Shown one piece after another: positions 9,995 through 20,655 of a stretch of DNA of 64,000 nucleotides; position 1 is the first letter of the stretch, and each line of letters opens with the position of its first letter. A program made the translations under genes and the position numbers. This DNA comes from Ophiostoma sp. CBS 140.51 (taxonomy: Eukaryota; Ascomycota; Sordariomycetes; Ophiostomatales; Ophiostomataceae): positions 1-64,000 of the forward strand of contig JANSLP010000085.1 in assembly GCA_029298735.1 (NCBI GenBank), written 5' to 3'. Below the pieces are notes generated by a model. That model ran no database searches. It was given only the letters and a program-made list of their open reading frames with translations, and was not told where the DNA came from.

Positions 9995-12277
9995 TTAGTT
10001 CTTCTCCTCAGCCTTGGGCTTCTCGCCCTCCTCGGGGGCCTGGTTCTTAACGTACTCCTGGTACACGCCCAAAGCCTCCTCGACCTTGGCCTTCAGGGCA
10101 GCCTCGTCGTCGACCAGGTGCACCAGCTCCTGGTTCTCCATCTCCAGAAGCATACCGGTGATCTTGCCGGCAAGCTCGGGCTGCAGGGCCTGGATCTTGG
10201 GGAAGATGACCTCACCCAGGATCTGCTTCTGCTGCTGCTGGTTGTTGCCAACGTTGTTCAGCTGGGCCTGCAGAAGAGCAGCCTGGCTCAGCTCAGGGCC
10301 GGTAGCGTTGGGAGCAGGCACGTTCTGGCCACCGCGGGCACCCTGGGGGCCGTTGAAGCCACCACGGCCGCCACGACCACCGCCGTTCTGGCGGGTCGAG
10401 GGGGGGAAGCCGGGAAGGCCGGGGCCGCCCAGATTGTTGCCGTGCATGTTGGGGATGGGGCCCCGGCCGCCAGCCGGGGCACCGCCACGACCAACGGTCT
10501 GCTGGACCTGCTGCATGGCAGCAATGTATTGGGCGTTGTTGGGGCCGTTGAACGGAACGCCAGGAGGGAACTGACCCTGCAGGTACATGTTGGGGGGGAT
10601 CTGCTGGGGCGGGATGCCACCACGGCCGCCCTGGGGGAACTGGCCGGGGGCGAACTGGCCGGGAGCGAACTGGCCGGGACGGCCACCCTGGGGGAAGCCC
10701 ATGCCGCGGCCGCCTTGGGGCAGGAAGCCCTGCTGCTGGTTGGGCTGGTAGAAGACCTGGGGCTGCATGTAGGACTGGGGCATACCGGCCACGGCAGCAG
10801 CCTGCTGCATACGCAGAGTGTTGCGAGCCTGGATACTAGCCTCAAGCTGGCTCTTGCGGACCTCCTTCTTCTGGGCAATAGCAACGTACAGGGGCTTGCC
10901 GTTAACCATGCGCTGGTTCATCTCGGTGACGGCCTTGGTGGCATCATCGGGGTTGCTGAAGCAGACGAAGCCGAAGCCCTTGCTCTTGCCGAGCTTGGGG
11001 CCCTTGGTGGCCTTCTCCTCAGTGGCGGCGTCCTCGCCCTCCTTCTTCTCCTCCTTGGCTTCCTCGGTGGCCTCCTCCTTCTTCTCCTCCTTCTTCTCCT
11101 CCTTCGTCTCCTCCTTGGTCTCCTTGGCAGCCTCCTCCTCGCCCTCGGTCTGCGTCTCGCGCATGACCTTGGCAGAGGTGATGGGACCGTAGGGAGCGAA
11201 CAGCTCACGGAGCTTCTCGTCATCGACCTCATCATCAAGGTTCTTGATGTATAGGTTGACACCGACGTACTTGCTGGCCTTCTCCTGGCGAGCGGCCTCA
11301 TAAGACTTGCGGAGTTCCTCCTCCCGCTCATGCTTCTTCTGAGCACGGCCAACGTACAGCTCCTGACCGTGGAAGTCACGCTCGTTCAGCTCAGCCACGG
11401 CAGCGGCAGCAGCCTCGTGGGCAGTGAAGTTGATGAAACCGAAACCACGGCTCTTGCCAGTGTCCTGGTCACGGGCAATAGTGGACGACGTGACGGTGCC
11501 GTACTTCTCAAAGAGCTCACGGAACTCCTCGTCGGTGACGTCGGGGTTCAGGTTCTTGATGTAGATGTTGGTGTAGTTGGCCTTCATCTCCTCGAACTTG
11601 CTCTGGCGGTCCTTCTTGGGGATGTGGTGGCCGACGTACACCTTCTTTTCGTTCAGAAGCATGCCGTTGACGTTCTTGATGGCCTGCTGAGCGGCCTCAT
11701 CGGTCTCGTAGTGGACGAAACCGTAGCCCTTGGAGGCACCGTGCTCGTCCTGAGCGACCTTGCAGCTGAGAATGTTACCGAAAGCGGCAAACGTGTCGTG
11801 GAGAGCCTTGTTGTCGATGGCGGCATCAAGGTTCTTGATGAAGATGTTGCCCTGGCCAGTCTTGCGCAGAGCAGGGTCGCGCTGCGACCACATGATGCGG
11901 CAGGGGCGGTTCTTGATGAGGGTGTAGTTCAGCTCCTCGAGGGCCTTCTCGCCATCGGGGGTGCTGTTGTAGTTGACGTAGGCGTAACCCAGCGAGCGGC
12001 GGGTGACGGCGTCACGGCAAACGCGGATCGAGGCAACGGGCCCAATCTGCGAGAACAGTTCGAAGAGCATAGCCTCGGTGACGGACTCATCGAGCTCGCC
12101 AACGTACAGCGAAGCAGAGGCCTGCTGGTGAGCAGCCGCCGAGCCCTGAGCGGGTGCAGCATCGAGGTCGGTGGCCTCGCCGGCAGTGTTGGCGGGGGCA
12201 GCCTTGTCAGCGCCGTTGAGGGAGGTGTTGTTGAGCTCGTTGGCGAGCTGGTCGACGGAGGAAGTGGAAGCAGCCAT
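9995..12277 (-). CDS. PAB1: Poly(A)-binding protein
   Basis: Cytoplasmic and nuclear protein that coats mRNA poly(A) tails, stimulates translation through eIF4G and controls deadenylation. A single open frame of 760 residues; start at 12277 in a good context (ACAAAATGG). Four RRMs can be read: RRM1 from SLYVGELD (about 56), RRM2 from NIFIKNLD, RRM3 from NIYIKNLN and RRM4 from NLYIKNLD. A Gly/Gln/Pro/Arg-rich linker follows with repeated GQFAP units, then a C-terminal PABC (MLLE) domain containing KITGMLLEM. RRM4 is interrupted between its first half and its RNP1 (KGFGFVCF) by roughly 50 residues dominated by KEE and KEEKKEE units. The 5' leader holds oligo(A) tracts in the mRNA sense. Single-copy status cannot be judged here. 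Confidence 0.97.
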   Translation of the reverse strand: MAASTSSVDQLANELNNTSLNGADKAAPANTAGEATDLDAAPAQGSAAAHQQASASLYVGELDESVTEAMLFELFSQIGPVASIRVCRDAVTRRSLGYAYVNYNSTPDGEKALEELNYTLIKNRPCRIMWSQRDPALRKTGQGNIFIKNLDAAIDNKALHDTFAAFGNILSCKVAQDEHGASKGYGFVHYETDEAAQQAIKNVNGMLLNEKKVYVGHHIPKKDRQSKFEEMKANYTNIYIKNLNPDVTDEEFRELFEKYGTVTSSTIARDQDTGKSRGFGFINFTAHEAAAAAVAELNERDFHGQELYVGRAQKKHEREEELRKSYEAARQEKASKYVGVNLYIKNLDDEVDDEKLRELFAPYGPITSAKVMRETQTEGEEEAAKETKEETKEEKKEEKKEEATEEAKEEKKEGEDAATEEKATKGPKLGKSKGFGFVCFSNPDDATKAVTEMNQRMVNGKPLYVAIAQKKEVRKSQLEASIQARNTLRMQQAAAVAGMPQSYMQPQVFYQPNQQQGFLPQGGRGMGFPQGGRPGQFAPGQFAPGQFPQGGRGGIPPQQIPPNMYLQGQFPPGVPFNGPNNAQYIAAMQQVQQTVGRGGAPAGGRGPIPNMHGNNLGGPGLPGFPPSTRQNGGGRGGRGGFNGPQGARGGQNVPAPNATGPELSQAALLQAQLNNVGNNQQQQKQILGEVIFPKIQALQPELAGKITGMLLEMENQELVHLVDDEAALKAKVEEALGVYQEYVKNQAPEEGEKPKAEEKN

Positions 12278-12950
12278 TTTGTCGGTTGGGTTGGATGGAA
12301 AAGGAGAGTCTGAGATGGTGCGTAAAAATCGCTGTTAGCAATGCTGTTTTCAATCAAAATGAAGCTGCTCGAGGAAGCCAGGTTCACTGTCACACGTCGC
12401 TGCAATGGAATATGCCACAATGCAACAAAAATTGCAGCAAAGGAATCGCTTTCCAAGGGCCAGATGACGCGAACGGAAAAGGCTTTCAGGCGAACAAAGA
12501 GAGCGTCCAAAATGTTCAAGAATGACACCCCAGACAAAGGCTGTTGAAGGGAGCAACGCTGCGTACCTGTTAAAAGAGAATCAGAATGCGGTGCAATGAC
12601 GAGTTTCTGGTCTTGGAGACTGGGGTTTAAGAATTCCGTTCGGCTGGCGAGATGGAATAATGTCGTGATATTTTTTTTGGGTTTCCGTGGAATTTAGCTG
12701 GACGGAAGTTGGTTTGGATTTTTGATTTTTGAATGGATTTTCAATTTTTTTTTGTGATTTGAGCAGTGAACTGTGGTGTCGAGAACAGAAATCAAGTACG
12801 GTGAAGTACTGTCAAATCGTGTTCTCTTTTGTTTGTGGAAAATTTGGGTTTTTGAAGGTGGTTGAAGGGAGAAGGGAAGAAAGAGAGAGGGGAGGAAAGA
12901 ATTTCGCTGTCGCGCTTCTAGTTTAGATACGCTCGATTTTTTTTTCACTT
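12278..12950 (-). promoter_or_regulatory. PAB1 leader and core promoter with oligo(A) tracts
   Basis: On the minus strand a CT-rich tract (12902-12858) probably marks the transcription start region. Downstream of it, in the mRNA sense, come A9 at 12753-12745, further A-rich sequence to about 12717, and A8 at 12678-12671. A possible 5' UTR intron could begin near 12566 (AACAG followed by GTACGC) and end before the ATG, but its acceptor is unclear. A-rich leaders are known autoregulatory sites in PABP mRNAs of other eukaryotes. Confidence 0.4.
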
Positions 12951-14399
12951 CATTTTTTTCTGCCCTGCACATTCACTTAGCGCAGAAATTGGCTTGTGGA
13001 GGCTTATGTAATGCATATTGTGGAGCTTGGAAATGAGGGTTGGCTGGGAAAGAACAGTTTGGCGGTGTGGCACGTCACCAACGGTCCCAAAACACACCAC
13101 CAATCTCCAGCAATATCATCTCCCAGATATCGCCACGTGACTGATATTCGCGATCGTTCTTTCCCACATACGAAGGAGAAGAGGGGTGGCGAGGGAGGCG
13201 CAACCACGAAGTTTGTTTTGTTTTTCTATTTTTCTGATTTTTCTTCGATAGCTGCTTCCATTTCTGTGATGGAAAAAGGGTCTCGGGAAGGAGCTTTTGC
13301 TGTTAGGTTCATCGCTCTTGCCGCCTGCTTAAATTAGCAGTGTTCGGTTTGTGTTGCCCGTTTAAATGAAGAAGGCACGGGCTGGTCAGCATCGTGCCCC
13401 ACTGTCTGACTTCTTATTTGAACCCATTGCAACGGCTATTTCTTGTTTACGACCCAAGAGTCGCTCCTACCTTACGTTACGGCCGTCTTCCTCCAACGCT
13501 CCTGCCCGTAGATATCTGCAGAAAATCTCATCGCTTCCGATGGGAAGGACCATTGCACAGCGCAAATATGCCATGTGGAAGGTACGACGGCGTGAGATCC
13601 TGCCGATGTATTACGAGGAAACCACGCTCTGTGCGACATCATATCAGGGAAATAGGGAAGACTACTTGCAAATAAATGAGGCAAGGCCGTTGGTCGCCGC
13701 TGCCGTCCATCTGGTGGAGGCGACAAGGCTACCTGGACAGGAAAATGAACACAGGGGCTTGGCACCATACGCCATTCACGACAGCCCCTAGCCAGGCTTC
13801 GCTGGCCTCGCTGACCTTCGAGAAGCTGCGACGATAGAGCAACTATTAGCGCCTTTCTGACTAACCTGTGAAGCTGGCCACAGTGAACTTTCCAGAACGC
13901 GACGTGCAATTCTTACCTATCAGGGCAAGTGGGTGCCAGCCGCCGCACCTTCCCGTAGTTAGCACACTCAGCCGGCCTGGCCTGTCTAGTAATACTATCT
14001 CCTTACCGCAACCACAGTATGTGCCACGGCGGCCCTGTCTGCCTAACAAAATCACAGGCAGTCGTCGCTTCCTGTCCAGTCCACCCGACCTCTTTCCTGC
14101 CTGAGCAATTCTCTTTACAACTTCGACACTTTTGCATTGGTGTGGCAGATTCGCTCTCACCACTCCGACTTCACCATAAGACAGCATTCACTGCGTTGTC
14201 GACAACTCTCGGCGGCGGTTCTGCGACACAAGACCTATCCATCCACCCACTGATCCGACCCTGACGTACGCGAGACAACATCCCGCGCTTGCACCATTTC
14301 TCAGCCCTGGCTGCGGGCACAAACGAGGCAAAGAGAGGAGGCGTTTGTTGAGTGTTTATTGATCGCCAGAGCACAAAAAGACAAGATTGCATAGCAGCC
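12951..14399. other. Intergenic region upstream of HUL5
   Basis: Together with the PAB1 leader this is the divergent control region of PAB1 and HUL5. Short frames here carry no recognisable domain. I see no RNA gene or repeat of note. Confidence 0.45.
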
Positions 14400-17300
14400 A
14401 TGTTTCCGACATTCTCTGGCAACTCGCGGCGTCTACGGAACGTCAACCTCAGCGGCCAGAGGCACTCGAATCCGTTCACGGCCCACTCGTTTTCTCCCGG
14501 GACTGGCTCGGGCGCCTCCAAGACCGTTGCAGATGCCCAAGCTGGTCGCCGACAGAGACAACAAGAACGTGAAGAGCTCAAGGCTGCACGGCTGATCCAG
14601 AGATCATGGCGGGGCCACCGGTCAAGACGACAGGTGAAGACGGGGCGGAGGGAAGCTCTGAAAGAGCTCTATTTCTCGCCAAGCCCAGCCCTGTCTCCCG
14701 AAGACAGGATACCCAGAGCTTTCCCTCTTCTTGTTTCTTCCTTTGACGACCGGGATGAGGCCAGCATAGAACTGCTTTACTTGTTTGCAAAGGACCTGGC
14801 ATCGACCAAATACGTAGCCATCACTTCTGGACAGCTACCACAGGCGAGGCTCTGGCACCTTGTGCGCATCCTGACGCTGGCGCTGAACCAAGACCGGTAT
14901 GTCCTCACACCCTGGTTTTACCCTTTTTAAGCATTGTACTTTCTTTTACTAACATGTATCCTTTTTAGAGCAGTGAACCCATCCTCACAAGTCCTGTTCG
15001 ACCTTCTCATCGGAACTGTCCAATTACGACCACATGCCCTCCTCAACAGCCTCAAGTCGTACTACAAGATGGTTGCTAAATTCTACACCAAGGACACAGA
15101 TGTACTGGGGGAGAATACAGCAGAATATCTGCAAAAGGCCGTCCTGGTGCCTCTATCCACAGCCGACTCAATACTAAAAGCGTTCACAGAACAGACCTAC
15201 CACGAGTTCGCAGCATCTTTCCTAACGCAGCCAATTCTGCTGGCGGAAACCACTGTCGCCTCCTTATCGCAGCACATCAACCTCGATACCCTCTCGCAGG
15301 CTGTGATCGACATATACGGCGCCGGAACTAAGAAACCGATTCATAGCGCCGACGAGCTACTTTGGCTGCTTGCCCACGTCGTTGATATCCAAAGACGACT
15401 GAGTGGAGAGAGCCAAGGCTCGTCTCTATACTTAAGGGCTATCTACACACAACTATCGTTCCTCTCCGGTGATATACGAGTACGGTTCGCCAGTACCCAG
15501 AAGACGGAGGATAAAACACCCGAGGAGGACTACCTGGCAACACAGATCCGTTCGCTGGTCGACAAGGAAGAGATCACGAAGCTCCTCGAGCAGTTTGCGG
15601 CGAGCCAGTCGAGCTCGTCCGGCCAGGACTATGCAAGCCTTCTTGCCGGATATGCTATTGTCCTTATCCGGTGCTTCCCAGACAAGGGGGACGATATTCG
15701 CATGCAGTTCTTCTTGGCCGATCTTCCGACAAAAGCCGGACCCGTGCCTGCAGTGCGCTTCTTCTGGGAGGCATCGAGTGCCACATCGCTGTTCGGCCAA
15801 GTGCTCAAGTCTCCTAAAGCGACACTAGACTATCTTCTGCAACGGAAGCGGTTTTCCACGACATCCACAACATCTCACAGTGAATCAACGTGGGACCGGG
15901 AATGGCGTACTGTTCTCTTGTTCCTCGAGCTGTACACATTTGTGTTGAGACTCACAGATGACGACGACTTCTTCTCTGGATTCTCCAGCTCCCAGTCTCC
16001 TTTCAGAGAAACCAAGAAGCAGCCTAGTTCGCGTCTTCGGTCTTCTGCCCTGTCCCTCGATGCACTCAAGAGCCTTACCTCGTTCCTCAAGAACCTGTCA
16101 TTTACTCTGCTTTACAACGCATCGGATCTGCTGCAGAGTGACTCCTCGGACATCGCCTTCCAGCCATCGTATTCGACGAAGTCAAAACGAGCCAGCGAGG
16201 TCGGCAACTACTTCGTTGTACCCGGTCTAGATTTCCGCATGTTCAAGACCATTGTCACAACAGCAATCCAGATGCTGTACGAGCGCGACTCTCGCCGCAA
16301 GTTCCTCCCCAATGACCACTGGCACATGACGTCGAATTTCGACATGGCACAGTTTGTGCCGGCCGTTGTCACGGAAGAGCAGAGACAGCACGACTTGCGG
16401 CATGCTGTGGATGCGGACGATGATAGAGACATGGACATGGACGAGGAGGACAGCGAAGACGAGGAGATGCAAGAACCAAGCCACTCGGCGACGTCCCGTG
16501 CGTTTGCACGCACCTCCCGTTACGCGATGCTTGAGAAGATGCGGCGACAGCGCGATAAATCTAACCGTGAGCGTCTGATGGCCACGATCGGACCGAAGCT
16601 TGAGATCCTTCGCAACATGCCATATATTCTCCCATTTGAGGCGCGTGTGCGCATCTTCCGCGAATTTGTCCAGCTCGACAAGCTGCGGCGGCGGGAGGGA
16701 TTTGCCGATCCTGATGCATGGCGTGCCCATATCATGGACAGGCACGGCGGATGGGGCGAGAACAGCCCTGCGCGGACGATTGTTGCCCGACATAGTGCCC
16801 GGATTCGTCGTGACGCCATCTTTGATTCGGCCATTGACCAGTTCTGGGAGCTTGGCGAGGGCTTGAAGGAGCCCATCCAGATCACGTTCATCGACGACTT
16901 TGGCAACGAAGAGGCCGGTATCGACGGCGGCGGCGTCACCAAAGAGTTTCTCACTTGTGCCCTTATGCAAGTGCTGTCTCCGCAAGACGAGCTTTTTGCG
17001 TCGAACAAGGAGAACGCCATCTACCCCAACCCGATGAAGCTTGACCAGCTCAAGGTGAACCTGCAGAAGTATAACTATGTTGAAGGCACCGAAGAGTGGA
17101 ACGAGCAGGTGGCAGGCATGCTGCGCCATTATGAGTTCATCGGGCGGATGATTGGCAAGTGTTTGTACGAGGGCATCCTCATTGATTTTGTCTTTGCGGG
17201 GTTCTTCCTGCTCAAGTGGGCGCTGTCTGCAACGGATTCAGTGTACCGGGCCAACATCAACGACCTGCGGGAGATGGACGAGCAGCTGTACCAGGGCATG

Positions 17301-17975
17301 CTGCAGCTCAAGAACTACGACGGCGACGTGGCGGATCTGGACTTGGACTTTACGATTGAGGACCAGGTCTCGAGTAACAACAACGAACGGATGCAGACCG
17401 AGACGCGCAACCTCGTGCCCAACGGCGGCAAGCTGCGGGTGACAAACGAGAACCGCCCGCTGTACATTTCGTACGTCGCGCGCCACCGGCTCATGGCGCA
17501 GCCGTACCTGGTCACCAAGGCGTTTTTGCGCGGCCTGGGCACCATCATCGACCCCGTCTGGCTGCGCATGTTCAACCAGAACGAGCTGCAGCGGCTCGTG
17601 GGCGGCGACTCGTCTGAGATTGATATCGACGATCTGCGGCGCAACACTATCTATGGCGGCCTCTACCAAATCGGCGACGACCTCCAGGAGCACCCGACAG
17701 TCAAGCTCTTCTGGGACGTGGTGCAGTCGCTTCCGGACGACGACCGGCGGCTGCTGCTCAAGTACGTGACGTCGACGCCGCGTGCACCGCTGCTGGGATT
17801 CTCGCAGCTTAGTCCCAAGTTCAGCATTCGTGATGCTGGCACAGACGAAGCGCGGCTGCCGAGCACGAGCACATGTGTCAACTTGTTGAAACTGCCGCGG
17901 TACTCGACGGAAGAGACGTTGCGGGATAAGCTGCTATACGCGATCCGGTCGAATGCGCGGTTCGATCTGAGCTGA
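14400..17975 (+). CDS. HUL5: HECT-type E3 ubiquitin ligase, UBE3C/Hul5 family
   Basis: Ubiquitin chain-elongating ligase that acts with the proteasome and in quality control of misfolded proteins. Exons are 14400-14896 and 14969-17975; the 72-bp intron has a GTATGT donor, a TTTACTAACATG branch site and a TTTTTAG acceptor, and joins codon 166 in frame, giving 1167 residues, a normal family size. An IQ-like motif (ARLIQRSWRGHRSRR) lies near residues 61-75, as in human UBE3C. An acidic patch sits near 648-665. The HECT domain runs from about 790 to the end and includes GIDGGGVTKEFL and the thioester Cys in STSTCVNLLKLP (Cys1135). The final residues FDLS follow the usual short HECT tail with a Phe near the C-terminus. 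Confidence 0.95.
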
Positions 17976-18858
17976 AGTGGTCGAAGTGGCGCTGTGGTCT
18001 GGTGTGACGTTTTGACGATTACTATGTTTATGTCTTGCATTGTTCTATTGAATTCATATTTGATTTCCTCATGCAGTTTTGTGTTTGCATGTTTTATTGC
18101 CGTCTTGTTGGTTTTGACTTGTTTTCTTTCTTCCGTTCACATTTCGTGTCTGGAATTGTTTCTAGCGAGTACATTTTGTTGTCGGCACATAGTGAATAAA
18201 CCATTCAATATATCATTTGAATAAAAACGGAAAGAAAGACACGTGAAATATAGATGTAAAGACGAATGCAGATATTAATATGTGCGAGGAGGGGTGATTA
18301 CTTTCGACCTTGGCGCTGTACTTTATTAAGCTAAGACATGCCCTGTTGCACCCTGGCCCCTCCCCAAACCGCCCAAAAAGACTTTATCCGGCGGCAGTGA
18401 TGACAGCTGTAGGGCCAGCCACGACAGCGGGCTTATTAGTGGGCAGTCAGGTATGGGGCAAGGAAGAAGTATTATGGGGCACTCTAGCTCGGCGATCACT
18501 CCTAAAAAGACGAGACGGTTGACAATTCAAAAATGAAGAACCGGGGGGTCTCTCTTCTCTCTTCATTTTCCTACCTCATAAACTTTTAACAACTCATCTT
18601 AAACGGTTATCGACGACTAACGACATTTCAAAATCGTGAGGCTGTTCATTCGTTTTCACACAGCTTGAGCGACGCCCATTCGCTCCTTCCCCTTATTGCA
18701 CCTGCCTGAAGGTTGCATTCGCACGCGTTGTGTGCGCTATGATTTTCACGTGAAAGGGGGCAAAAGGAGAACGACACACGATCATTCAGCGATACACAAA
18801 AAGCTTGAGAACTGGACGGCCGCGATACACAACACACCGGACCTCGCCAATTGCGACC
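17976..18858. other. Intergenic region between HUL5 and GH125
   Basis: Begins AT-rich (probable HUL5 3' UTR, with AATAAA-like AATAAAC and GAATAAAA at about 18192-18228) and becomes mixed composition toward the GH125 start. No gene is supported. Confidence 0.4.
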
Positions 18859-20655
18859 ATGGTCCGTCTTGGAAGAGTCGTTGGTGCAGCTGCGGCGGCA
18901 GTCGTTGCTGTGGCGCCTGTCTCAGCACGACCATCACCAGATGAGAGCACCTCCTCTGAGAACAATGACAACAACAACGTCGCCAGCTGCCCCGATTACA
19001 CATCTTTTTCTACCAGCCGGGACCATCAGCCCTATTCGGGTGGCCGTCTCAATCTCCCCTACCAGCGGCCACCGCCCGAGTGCCGGCGGTTCAAGGCGCC
19101 CGAGGTCGAAGAGACGATTGACGCAATGCGCAAACTGGTGCGCGACCCAGACCTGTTCCGGCTGTTTGAGAACTGTTTCCCCAACACGTTGGATACGGCG
19201 ATTGCATGGCACGGCCTGGGAGAGGGAACGACCGACGAGGAACTCACATTTGTGACAACGGGCGACATCAACGCCATGTGGCTGCGCGACAGTGCGAACC
19301 AGCTGCAGTCGTATAGGTCACTCTTGGGGAAGAAGGGGAAGGCAAAGAAGGAGGACGACGACAAAGGCCTGTCGTCCATCGCCTCGCTGTTCCGCGGCAC
19401 AATCAACCTGCAGGCGCGCTACATCCAAAACTCACCACACTGCAACGCGTTCCGGCCACCGGCCGAGAGTGGGTTGACGGTGACGGGCGGTTTCGGCGGC
19501 GGCGACATTGTGTACCCACCCGTGGCGCACGAGGTGGTGTTTGAGTGCAAGTACGAGCTGGACTCGTTGGCAGCGTTCTTGCAGCTGTCGTACGACTACT
19601 ATGCGGCGACCGACGACGGAGCCTTTTTCGGAAAAGTGTTCAAGAAGAACGGCGAGAGCGGCGACGGCGACGACGCCGAGTTCCGCAGCACATGGGTGCT
19701 TGCCGTAGAGGCCATCATGGCTACGGCCGAGGAGATGACCAAGGGCACGTATGGACCCGATGGCCGCTCACAATTTTCGCCCTACCAGTTCCAGCGGCCG
19801 ACGAGCGTGGCCACAGAAACGCTGCCCAACGCCGGCGCGGGACCACCCGTTCAAGGCGGCACAGGCATGGTACGCAGTGCCTTCCGCCCCTCTGATGACG
19901 CCTGCACGCATCAGCTGTTTGTGCCTGCCAACATGATGCTGGCGCGCTACCTGGCGGCGTGTGCACCGATTATGGCGCAGCTGGGACGAGCTCATGCTCC
20001 GGCAAAGAGTGATTCTTTGAGAGAAAGCCCACTGTTGGATGCGGCTGCCGTCGCCGACGACGACTACAGCAACTACCGCCAAGGCCACCGCTCGCGCTAC
20101 TATCACGAGCTGGCTATTCGAATGACTGATTTTGCTGAGGCAGTTCGCCTGGGCATTGAGCGCCACGGCCGCATGCACCATCCCGTTCATGGTGATGTCT
20201 ACGCTTACGAGGTGGATGGGTTTGGGTCACACAATCTCATGGACGACGCCAACATTCCCTCACTACTAAGTGCACCACTCTTGGGTTACGTCGACCGCCA
20301 CGACCCCGTCTACCTCAACACGCGCCGTCTCGTACTCAGCCGGTCTAACCCGTATTATATGACGGGCCCCGTGATCAACGGCACTGGTGGACCTCATGTC
20401 GGCACGGGCATGGCCTGGCCCATGAGTCTGGTTGTGCAGATTATGACGACCGACGACGATTACGAAATTACCGTGGCACTGCGCCAGCTGTTGACCTCGA
20501 CTGACGGCCTGGGACTCATGCACGAGTCCGTCAGCAGCCACGACGAGAGTGTCTGGACGCGGCAGTGGTTCTCTTGGGCCAATGGTCTGTTTGGGCAGAT
20601 GCTGCTAGACTTGAGGGATCGGAAGCCTCATCTGCTCGCGACGAGCTTTCAATGA
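18859..20655 (+). CDS. Secreted GH125 exo-alpha-1,6-mannosidase (Mug157-like)
   Basis: Glycoside hydrolase family 125 (formerly DUF1237), metal-independent inverting exo-alpha-1,6-mannosidases that trim non-reducing mannose from N-glycans or mannan. Intronless, 598 residues. A clear signal peptide (VRLGRVV, then an Ala/Val-rich core) ends with VSA, cleavage predicted after about residue 23. Family blocks include CFPNTLDTA, TGDINAMWLRDSANQLQ, a GPVINGTGGPHVGTGMAWPM-type segment, and HESVSSHDESVWTRQWFSWANGLFG near the C-terminus. I chose the ATG at 18859 because it places the signal peptide at the N-terminus; the frame is open 18 codons further upstream but has no better ATG. The gene lies 1.5 kb upstream of a GH92 gene on the same strand. 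Confidence 0.93.
   Translation: MVRLGRVVGAAAAAVVAVAPVSARPSPDESTSSENNDNNNVASCPDYTSFSTSRDHQPYSGGRLNLPYQRPPPECRRFKAPEVEETIDAMRKLVRDPDLFRLFENCFPNTLDTAIAWHGLGEGTTDEELTFVTTGDINAMWLRDSANQLQSYRSLLGKKGKAKKEDDDKGLSSIASLFRGTINLQARYIQNSPHCNAFRPPAESGLTVTGGFGGGDIVYPPVAHEVVFECKYELDSLAAFLQLSYDYYAATDDGAFFGKVFKKNGESGDGDDAEFRSTWVLAVEAIMATAEEMTKGTYGPDGRSQFSPYQFQRPTSVATETLPNAGAGPPVQGGTGMVRSAFRPSDDACTHQLFVPANMMLARYLAACAPIMAQLGRAHAPAKSDSLRESPLLDAAAVADDDYSNYRQGHRSRYYHELAIRMTDFAEAVRLGIERHGRMHHPVHGDVYAYEVDGFGSHNLMDDANIPSLLSAPLLGYVDRHDPVYLNTRRLVLSRSNPYYMTGPVINGTGGPHVGTGMAWPMSLVVQIMTTDDDYEITVALRQLLTSTDGLGLMHESVSSHDESVWTRQWFSWANGLFGQMLLDLRDRKPHLLATSFQ

Noticed and set aside
9878..11254. Plus-strand 458-codon open frame opposite PAB1 (and 327 codons at 11330-12313)
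   Set aside because: Antisense shadow of the PAB1 gene. The Leu/Gly/Val-rich translation mirrors its codon usage and has no domain.
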